A stretch of DNA of 64,000 bases from Aldrovandia affinis. Its lineage: Eukaryota > Chordata > Actinopteri > Notacanthiformes > Halosauridae. Below the pieces are notes generated by a model, which ran no database searches, was not told the origin of the DNA, and saw only the letters and a program-made list of their open reading frames with translations. Position 1 is the first letter of the stretch; each line of letters starts with the position of its first letter. A program made the position numbers and the translations under genes. Of this stretch, positions 55,414 to 64,000 are shown piece after piece. The stretch lies in contig JAINUG010000055.1 in NCBI GenBank assembly GCA_029706075.1, positions 4,534,399 to 4,598,398 of the forward strand, written 5' to 3'.

Positions 55414-56634
55414 TGGAGGGTAAGTGATTATTCACTTAACTGTTTGTGTGTGAGAATGTGAGTGGGTGTGGTGTATGTGAATTGTCAATTGTTTAGTGAT
55501 TGTGATTGGATGTGTGAGTGATAGACAGGTGATTGCCTCACTAGTCCCACCTGAGCCAGGCAGAAAGTAAGCCTATTTAAGAGCAGGTGGGGCTAGTGGG
55601 GGATCAGTTAGTCTTGTCATGTCATTCATGTGTGTGCGTATTGTAAAGTTGTTAGTCCTGTCATCCATGTGTGCGAATTGAGTGTTGTTGGTCTTGTTGT
55701 TCATGTGTGAACGCATATCATATCGTGTAGTGTGGAGTGTAATGTCAGGTGTGACATACTGTGTCGTGGTTCCCCGCAAGGGGGTTTCCGTGTCGGAGGA
55801 TGTGGAGTCTGTTGAGTTCTGTGTGCGTTTGCCTAGAGTGACTGTAGAGTAGAGTGCTTCCTGTGTGGGAAGAGAAAGAGAGAGGGAAAGAGAGAGAGAG
55901 GGCACACTGAAATAGTGTCCGCTTCTCTCCCTCGGTGTGATTGTGAAAGAGAGAGAGAGGACGCACTGGAAGAGTGTCCGGCTCTCTCCCTCGGTGTGAT
56001 TGGCAGAGAACTCGCACTAGGGCAGTGGAATGTTTCTGGACAATGGCCCAAGAACTCTCACTGTAAAAGTGGAGAGTGTCTCGGGGCTGGTTACCAGAAC
56101 TCTCACTGTGATGAGTGGCGAAGGTCTCTGTGTTTAGGTCAAAAGAAAAGGTTTGAGTGTCTCTGTGTGCATGGGTTTGGGAAGCACTTGAAAAGTCACT
56201 GAATATGTGTGTGCCTGGTGAGGTTATAGTGGAACTGGACTGATGAGGCACGGTGTCCTGTTGAGATGTGTATTGAGTGTGTGACGGGACAGTGCATAGA
56301 GTTCTACCCTGTCCCGTAAGTGTTGATGTGTGTTAAATGTGGATGTATGAAAGCGGTGTGGAAAGCTGCTGACTGTGTGTTTGTTGTGTGTTCCCCGGAA
56401 GTGGAAGGCGGAGTAGGAGGAGGCAGGCAGGCTTTCATTTAGTTTATTTTATTTTAGTTTGTTATTTTAGTCAATAGTTTTTGCCCGAAAGCTTCACGGC
56501 GAGTAGGGTGAAGACTTTGTGTTTGTTTTATTTAACCCGCTCTCCCGCGTCTGGGGGAGAGTGAGAAAAATAAATCCCACTCCTCAGCCAGTTCTTACCA
56601 TGGGCTGCTCTGCTCCAGTCCAGGGATTGTCACA
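55414..56634 (+). mobile_element. Probable solo LTR (1.22 kb)
   Basis: Starts TGGAGGGTAAGTG and ends GATTGTCACA, with TGGTG on both sides (55409-55413 and 56635-56639), consistent with TG…CA ends and a 5-bp duplication. A TATTTAAG box lies near 55573 and AATAAA near 56570, giving plus orientation. The middle holds tandem blocks: ~42-bp units around 55610-55710 and ~60-bp units around 55890-56010. No coding region adjoins it. Family unknown. Confidence 0.55.
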
Positions 56635-56647
56635 TGGTGTGTGACTA

Positions 56648-56674
56648 TATATATATATATATATATATATAGTA
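56648..56674 (+). repeat. (TA)n microsatellite
   Basis: About thirteen TA units. Confidence 0.9.
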
Positions 56675-58550
56675 TATTGTGCAATATATTGCAATTATAT
56701 GATTAACTATATTTCACAATACACATACCATTATAATGCATTACATATAACAATGCTTCTAATTTCACCCACATGCCCATGTCATCTCTTGATATCATTG
56801 TTATATGTAAGTACAGTACATACTGAAAATGTTGTGAGAACAGTGTTGTATAGAAGTGCATGTTGAAAATAGTTTAGTTTAATTGACACAAATAATGAAA
56901 AAACTAGAATGTATGACAAGACTAGCAATATATTTGATCTCCACAGATGGAAAATATATTTTCATTGCATTTTCATTCCCTCCTCTTCCGTCTGTCACGC
57001 AGTAGATGCTGAATTCAACGTGTATTCCTCATGTCTCATAGACAAGACCTGCCACACGGTCTCTCAATCTTCCCTAAGAAGGACTAATCCATGAAATAAC
57101 CTCTGAAATGCGAGCTGGCTACGAGGTGGATTCACATCCATTGTGAAGGAGCTCAGGCAGCTCATGTTTGTCAAAGAGTTGTATTTACGCCTTTGGCAGA
57201 CAGTTGAGTAAGTATGGGACACGGGCTCGCACATATAAATCTGGTATTATCTTTGCAGAATGGCTTGTTTGCCCTGTGCCACTTCATTCAGACTGCAATA
57301 AATATGTTTTTTTTTCCCCCGCTCGAAGATGCAACAACACAAACCGTCCGCAGCCGCCCAAGTGCATTGGATGAGTAACCGCCAGGAGCAGTTAGCTACG
57401 CAAATACAGTGGTGAGCTAGTGCAGCGTGCGTGCTTCAGGAAACATGACAGCACGGTGCATGCGATGACATTTGGCCCGACAGTGATGTTACTTTGAATC
57501 ATTTAAAAAAAAAAAAATGTATTTAAATAACCACCACCAAAAGACTTCAGCAATATCCTGGCAATTTAAAAGGCCCCCCCCCCCCCACCCTGCTTCGGGG
57601 GCCAACTTTCATATAATTTTATGTTCATGTATGTGACCACTTGAGATCCAAATAAAAAATCCATAAAATCTCGGGACCTGATTTATCAACGTTCGATTTT
57701 GGCTCCACTATCTGTGTAACAGCTTATTGGAGGTGACACTGATTGAAAGCATACAAAACAGAGAAATCTTGGACCTGTATCACTCACGCTCCCTGGCAGC
57801 CTTCCATCAGGTGAAAAAGACTTCAGCAATATCCTGGCAATTTAAAAGGCCTGGGCTTCTCCGGCCATGCTCCGTACCTTCATTCGATGAACTGTGAGAC
57901 TCTCAGCGCCTGTACCGCCGGGAGGGGGGCATCAAGGAAATTGAGCCAGCCCTGAAGAGTAAGGCTTTCATTTTTTCTCTAAAGAGACACCTTCGGAAAC
58001 TCCCGACGGCTTGAGTGACAGGCGCCTAGCTGCCAATGTCCGCGGTGGCAGAAAATACAGCTATCGCAAAAAGCAGCGAGAAATTCACCTGCCAAAAAAA
58101 TAGAAAAAATAACAAACATTAAAAACGTAACCAAAGCACAGTAGTGAAACGACAGTGGAGCGGATCAGCTCCTTTCATTTCACACCTCCTTCCCCCATCC
58201 CCCTTAATCTAAATACTTCAGAGCTACTTGAGGTGTCTTTACAAAGTTAGGGCAAATGACAAGAGTCTTTATCCTTCGGCGCGCTGCGGGTATTTGACCA
58301 GCTCGACGCTCAATCCCTCCGTATTCACCATCCGAACACACCTTTAAAGACGCACTGTAACTGAAACCTATTTCTTTCCTGCGTTCCTCAATTTAGCAGG
58401 AAGTGGTAGTGGGATTTTACAGTATTCATTAAAACAGGGAGAAGTGGGCTTGTTTCTGAATGATTGACAGCCTGCCGTAAAACTTCCATTAAATGCCAGT
58501 AAAAATGTTTCTCCACCTCAACATGTTTTGTTATAGCGCATTTGAGTAAA
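56675..58550. other. Non-coding, with a 37-bp direct repeat
   Basis: No credible gene. The word AAAAGACTTCAGCAATATCC with TGGCAATTTAAAAGGCC after it occurs at about 57539 and again at about 57817. A long C run sits at 57576-57590. The interval 57590-57816 has no recognised identity. Confidence 0.45.
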
Positions 58551-58551
58551 T

Positions 58552-59383
58552 GAAGGGTTCTGGTGGCTCTGTTATGGTGTGGGGTGCATTTTCCTCCATG
58601 GTTTAGGTCCACTCAACCCCTCAGAGGACAAGGTAAACGCCAATAAAGTCATTCTGAGTGATCACTTTCATCCTGTGGTGAAGCATTTATAACCTGATGG
58701 GAGTGGTCTCTTCTAGGATGACAATGCCACCACCCACAGGGCACAAGTGGTCACTGAATGGTGTGATGAGCTTGAAAATGATGTAAACCATATATGAATA
58801 GAAATATACTTTATTGCCAGTTACACAAGCTAATTGGAATTTGTGCTTTTGCACATCTCTCCTAGATACACACACACATAGACATAGACCACTATACATA
58901 TGTATTCCATCAGAGAGGCCAGAGTGCAGGATCAGCTATAGTACGGCACCCCTGGAACAGTTTAGGGGTTCAGTGCCTTGCTCAAGGGCACTTCAGCAGT
59001 GCCCCAGGAAGTGAACCGGTGTCCAGTTAATTGTTTTCTCTTTGGCCTTCCTGGGATTCAAACCAGCAACCCTCTGCTTGCCAGCCCATGTCATTAGCCA
59101 CTGGGCCACTGCCACCCCCATATGCCACCTCAGTCATGAAACCACAAACCAATTGAATTGGAGATTCTGGGATGGCGCTTGAGAGTGTTTTCCACCACCA
59201 TCAACAAAACACCAAACGACGGAATATCTCGTCGTAGATTGGTGCTGCATCCCTCCAACAGAGTTCCAGATGCTTGTAGAATCTATGCCAAGGCGCATTG
59301 AAGCTGTTCTGCCAGCTCGTGGTGGCCCAATGGCCTATTAATACACTTCACGTTGGCGTTTCCATTATTTTGGTAGTTAACTA
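58552..59383 (+). mobile_element. Tc1-like transposon relic, interrupted by a SINE
   Basis: Contains GSGGSVMVWGAF at the left and VSSRMTMPPP (frame-shifted QDDNATTHRAQVV, the second catalytic Asp block, near 58716-58755). After the SINE come the C-terminal HHHQQNTKR and CQGALKLFCQL, in a shifted frame. The right end GTTTCCATTATTTTGGTAG resembles the terminal repeat of 38997-39308, so both belong to one family. The left terminal repeat is missing. Multiple stops and shifts. Confidence 0.82.
58795..59118 (-). repeat. SINE family E inserted in the Tc1 relic
   Basis: CCATAT flanks both sides (58789-58794 and 59119-59124). On the minus strand it begins GGGTGGCAGTGGCCCAGTGG and CTAATGACATGGGCTGGCAA, has GTTTGAATCCCAGGAAGG as B box, then CCCTTGAGCAAGGCACTGAA. 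It ends near AATAAAGTATATTTC. Confidence 0.72.
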
Positions 59384-60530
59384 TGTATTTTCGTCGCAGG
59401 GGATCTTTAAAGACAGAAAAGTGTAGCGAATCCAGAAGTGTGCAGGTGAGGCAATTTTGTCAGCTGTGACACTAAGAGCTTCCACCATAGAGTAAGATAA
59501 GCAGCTCCTAAGTGTCAGCTCATATAAACCCCATGGCTATTGTTTCAATCACAGGGGGAGGGGGGAGTTTTTCTTTTGTCTACATAAAGTAGAAAAACAA
59601 GCCCACTTTGGGCTCTGCGCTTTTCAAATGATCCGTATCTGTCAAGGAGCGTTTAAGAGCAGCTTTTCATCTGTGCTTTTGATTTAGAGCTGTCACGCCA
59701 GTTAACTTTGTTTTATTTCTGTTCCCTCCCGGTTGTGTTCCCTCAGATTGTGGAAAGTAATTCTCTTTGAAGCGGGCACATCCGTCTACGTTTTTGTTTG
59801 GAACAGCCGTTGGCTGTTTGCTCTGGGACGGCAACATGCAAAAACGACAGCCCTGCCGTAACTATCTGTGGACACGTCCCTCGTATTTTTCAAGGGGTGA
59901 ACAAATGGTTGCTGTCCAAGTCTGAAACCACAAACTTTGGTTTGGTAAATCACTAAACTGAACCATAAGCAGCTTCAAGAGGCAAGAATCCTTTGTCGTG
60001 ACATTTTGCAAAGTGTCCTTCTTTGTGCCACAATGCTGTTTCGGAAAATGAAAAAAAATGAAAAAAAAGATTATTCTTATAAAAGTGTATTTTAACAAAA
60101 AAAAATGTTTTTTTCGCTATATAACCTGTTCAGCCAGGAGTAGGACTTTTGACAAGTGTTAAATGTGCTTCTGCTGAAACCAAGCCTTATCATTCATTCC
60201 CCCGACAGCGTTGCTACCAAACATGGCCGCCCGGAGCACCCAATGTCACTTTGGTCAGAATGTCATTGAAGCCCTATTACAGTCGCCATTATTACAGCGA
60301 GACAGTAATCTTCTGTGAGTGATAGGAAATTTAACCAGTCCCTTTTCTGAAAGATGTTATCATCTCTTCTCCTTAATCTAAAATCCTTCACAACTTTCCA
60401 GTTAAGAAGCAAAACGCTTTTAGCATTTTACCCTGTGTGTGTGTGTGTTTGTGTGTGTAAGAGAGAGGGAGAGAGAAAGAGGCGGGTACAGTGGGAGGGA
60501 GGGGGAGAGAGAGAGGAGGGAAGAGGGGGA
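59384..60530. other. No recognisable feature
   Basis: Non-coding spacer, with a GT/GA-rich approach to the microsatellite from about 60432. Confidence 0.4.
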
Positions 60531-60533
60531 TAG

Positions 60534-60605
<72 letters not shown>
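60534..60605 (+). repeat. (GA)n microsatellite
   Basis: About 34 GA units after a broader GA-rich tract starting near 60459. The ORFs over it are pure Ser-Leu artefacts. Confidence 0.95.
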
Positions 60606-60606
<1 letters not shown>

Positions 60607-62620
60607 ATGCATTGATAACAGCTCCAAACTATTGACGAACACTTTGTAATTTCTTTTTTTTTTTGTTCATGCTGTGAAAGTCATAGGACTGGCAAGGCAC
60701 AATAAGAAATTGATATGGTGCAAAGAAAGATTTAGGGTTCAATCACAGAGCAGACATGCACAATGCTTTGAGACCTTCAACTCCGCAGATGGATTGCGGC
60801 TATAAATTAGCGCGGGACGGCGTGTCATTTGGTCATTACTGGCGAGGTACCAGTGATGTGATCCCTTGGGTGGAAAAGAGTGAATAATTGCCCCTCTCTC
60901 TGCCAGGGTCCGCTGTGCCACCCTTAATGCCCAGGGGAATGAACGAAAAAAAAAAAAAAAAAAAAAAGATCACAGTCGCCAGGCAAGATCAGGAATCATC
61001 AGGTACAACACAGGCGCTTAACTGAAACGTGGCAGAGAGTGTTCCCCACAATTGCATAAACATCATTAACCGCAAAAGAAAACGCGTGTCTTATTCTCGC
61101 ATGTCGCATCGCATTTCGTCGAGACGTCATGCCATATGTGGGCTTTTTTCCCCCCGTTCATTACAAAACGCATAGACACAGGGAGTCAATTGGGCACAAG
61201 TGAAGACTCGTTACGTTCCGGCAAGCCAGACAATCTCATAACTAAAACATAAAAAGGAGCTGATGTCGAATTTGATTTCGCTCCCGTTCGCCGTGCCTCG
61301 TGAAACCGGCACCTGCTAGGCTCCTGACAAGATTTTAAATAACTGCCGTCGAGTAAAAATGTCTTTGCTTCATTCCGTTCGGGATTTCAATGGCAGCGTC
61401 TCTGACATGAAAGCCAATGAGGACTCCAGAGTGCAAAAGTTCACAGCCGGGTTTTTTATTTCCAGTTTGTCGGTCGCGTCGCTCAACGCATTAACCAGGA
61501 TTCTGCCACCGCTGAAAGAGTGGAGCACGACAAAAACCATTCAGTCTCAGTACGATCTCTGTTGGCCTTGGTGGCATTCATTTTGCTGTAGTAATGATAG
61601 CCAGTCAGTGTTTCAAAAGTTACATTTAAAGCAAACGAAAGCATTACTACATAAAACATATAGCCCTGTACGCACTTTGTGGCTTACATTAATTAAATAA
61701 AACAGTTGGGAATGGAGGGAGAGACTCTAAATAAGTACTAAAATCCAAATGGGAGTTGATCCTATGTAATTAATATTTTGTACGAAATAAATATGGAGTC
61801 TACCATAACAGAAAAATGTAATGAACAACACATGTGAATGTCCAAAAAACTCATGTATGTGATCATATGTGAATACCAGTAAAGTAAATGTGACAACATG
61901 TAAAATGTGTGGTATACAGTACATGTGGATGTGTGGTATACATGTATAAATGTGTGGTGTACATGTGTATGTGTGGTATGCATGTTTACATGTGGATAAC
62001 CAAAATACACGTGATTCACATGTGTAGAATTCATGTGTTTCTTTTTCCAGTTATGGATATTTAACATCAAGGGGCGAGCAAAGGCCGACTCGACCTCCTC
62101 GTGAAACCAGGGTGCACCTATCCACCGTTCAATGCATCTATCCAGGGTGCATCTACCCATGCGTGACACAAACCAAGCCCTCTTTATATAGGGGACGGGA
62201 CCCTCAGTACGGGAGTCTCAGTGCTGTACTGCAGCAATGAAAGGTGCCTGGTGGGGAAATACTGTGGGGGTGAAAAAACATGCAGAAGTGCTTGACTGCT
62301 GACAAGAGTGCGAGGAAGGACGCTGAAGAAGGGGTGTCATCTTTGTGTCATAATTCACCAGGTGTCCTCCCTGCAGGCTGCTCGAAAAATAACGTGTAAA
62401 TTTGTGAGCCCAATTTAGTCACGGCCACTGAGTTTTGCCATCTGTATCCGCTGTGACTCTAACGCCACTCGTCTCTCGCCATTATACGCACTAACCCCTG
62501 TGAAAAGGGGGGGTTTGGCTGAAGCCTTGCTGTACTAATGAGCAGGATTGCCAGATTGGAGGTGTCACACCCAAATCTAGGGGATTGTGAAAATTTTATG
62601 GGAAAGGTTTCAGTGCATAT
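60606..62620. other. Non-coding spacer
   Basis: No gene or mobile element recognised. It holds a 24-base A run (60944-60967) and, at about 61905-61997, a decayed ~20-bp tandem array of ATGTGTGGTATACATGT-like words. Confidence 0.45.
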
Positions 62621-63131
62621 TGTGGCATCACAGGGGGACGTGTGGTGGAGGAGTGCTGCGTTCCCCTGCTGATCGGCGGCCACTTCACAAAATGGCCGCC
62701 GTTGTACACACTACAAGCCCCACAATGCAACACGACTCCAGGTGTAGGTGCTTGGGCCACCTAATCAAGGCCAGTATAAAAAGCCCACACGCAGGACAAA
62801 GGAGAGAGAGAGGGGGGAGCCGAGCACATAGCTGGAAGGAACAAACAAACAAACCAAGGAAAGTAACCTTCTGATTTGAGAACTGTTTAGTGGAAGAAGA
62901 CTTTTGCGTTAACACAATTTTTGAATGTTTGATTTCTGGAAGAACCCTTTTTCCTCTTGGAATATTTAAATTGGATTTTGGATTGTTGTTTGGAGGAAAA
63001 GTACCCATTCATGCCCTGCGGAGAAATAAATCTGGACTTTATGTTTGAACCGTCTGTGTTTTGGCAGTTTTTTTGTGTTTTTGCACTGCCCCACACCGAC
63101 CTGCCCTGGTAAAACCTCTCATGATGTCACA
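62621..63131 (+). mobile_element. Probable solo LTR (511 bp) with complete promoter and poly(A) signals
   Basis: Starts TGTGGCATCAC and ends TGATGTCACA, imperfect inverted ends. ATAT lies on both sides (62617-62620, 63132-63135), though the right side is an AT repeat. TATAAAA at 62775-62781 and AATAAA at 63025-63030 are in the order and spacing expected of U3, R and U5. No adjoining gag or pol. Confidence 0.62.
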
Positions 63132-64000
63132 ATATATATATATATATACATTGGAGTCAATGGTGGGATTTGATAAGGAGGTCAATTGAATATGAGGGGA
63201 GATTTGAAAGAATATTTTGGGGGATACAATCACAGGTATCTGGCAACGCTGCTAATGAGATTGAACCAGAAGGTGGTTGGAGAGAAATCTATTTCCAAGT
63301 GAGGTTGAGGTTGGCACATCTGATATTTTTCAGCGGTGTTTTTTGGCAAAGTGAAAAGGTTTTCCCGGCAGAAGTCAAATCATGCAGGGTTGTCTGAACT
63401 TTTGTGAGGAGGTTTATGTGCAGGGATGAAGCTATCCATAGCCTGACATGCCTTGTCCTACTGCCATGGGGAGAGGTGTGATGGGGGTATTATTAAAAGA
63501 CCAAACAGGGTCACGGTCAGGTCAGTGGTGTGAATCCATTATTACATAGGGCAATGATGAAACAAACCCACACACACAGGACCTGCAACACAGTTCTCAT
63601 GGTAATATTATTTCCCCCCCCTTCAATCATGAAATCAACAGAATCCTAACGACTCATTGTTCTTAACAGGTTTGATGTGATGTCACAGCAGGAGCTGGAA
63701 TGTGTATGATTGGATGATTGATTGGGCAGACTGTGATCGCTCAATCACCGTTCCTGTCGCCAGCGATGTGTTTGAGTGCCGTTGAGCTGATTAACGGCTG
63801 GATGAGTTGACTTACCAGTTATAACGAGAGAACCTTTTCTTCCTTGGCCTAAGATAACCGTCGTCTGTTGGCTCACAGTGGTCTCATTTGAATTCATTCG
63901 ACATTTCTCCAAAAGTAGGCTGATGTTTTCACAGAAAAGGGTGGGAAAAAATATATATGCGTCAATGCGTCAACGTTTCAGAGAAAGCGCACTGCTCGAA
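63132..64000. other. No recognisable feature
   Basis: Begins with a short TA repeat, then ordinary non-coding sequence to the window edge. Confidence 0.4.

Noticed and set aside
60388-60642. Ser/Leu-rich ORFs on the minus strand
   Set aside because: They are translations of the GA microsatellite.

Overview
The window looks like teleost fish DNA. The evidence is the mix of mobile elements: a Sushi-type chromovirus, Gmr1-type Ty3/Gypsy elements, a Rex3-like RTE LINE, an L1-clade LINE, Tc1-like transposons, and several tRNA-headed SINEs. Some of the SINEs end in the L2-type tail (…CTCTGGATAAGAGTGTCTGC…) common in fish genomes. I recognise no host protein-coding gene, no genuine tRNA or rRNA gene and no CRISPR array. 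Essentially all recognisable coding sequence belongs to mobile elements, and most of it is broken.

Layout. 1-1940: LINE of the Jockey/I group on the minus strand, running off the left edge. 2435-7791: Sushi-like LTR element with TATGT target duplications. 8573-10060: piggyBac relic. 10505-11445: L2 scrap, a perfect 58-bp inverted repeat and a SINE. 11466-14813: Rex3-like LINE. 15716-16247: solo LTR. 16626-29650: one L1-clade LINE, split by a SINE and by a 6.9-kb Gmr1-like element (21189-28110) that itself holds a SINE. 31255-34516: a third Ty3/Gypsy element. 34517-44800: mostly non-coding with scattered SINEs, a hAT-like MITE, a small Tc1 derivative and a TIR element carrying YqaJ/SWIM-like and THAP-like exons. 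44833-47807: a second, incomplete Gmr1-like element. 48421-49516: Tc1-like transposon. 49625-64000: SINEs, a 48-bp minisatellite apparently born from a SINE head, a Tc1-family MITE, two more solo LTRs, a second Tc1 relic and long stretches with nothing recognisable.

Assembly caveat. A run of exactly 100 N (19841-19940) is flanked by two near-identical copies of one 1.49-kb segment (18350-19840 and 19941-21427). This is most simply an unmerged contig overlap, so about 1.6 kb of the window is probably artefactual and the two 'left LTRs' at 19603 and 21189 are one LTR.

How the parts relate. The region is a stratigraphy of insertions rather than an operon-like system. The most informative points are the Copia-like domain order (integrase before reverse transcriptase) in both Gmr1-like elements, the SCAN-like capsid domain in the larger one, the self-priming-type complementarity at the Sushi-like LTR, and the SINE-derived minisatellite. 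I found no convincing wholly new system. Family names come from recognising motifs by eye, without database searches.
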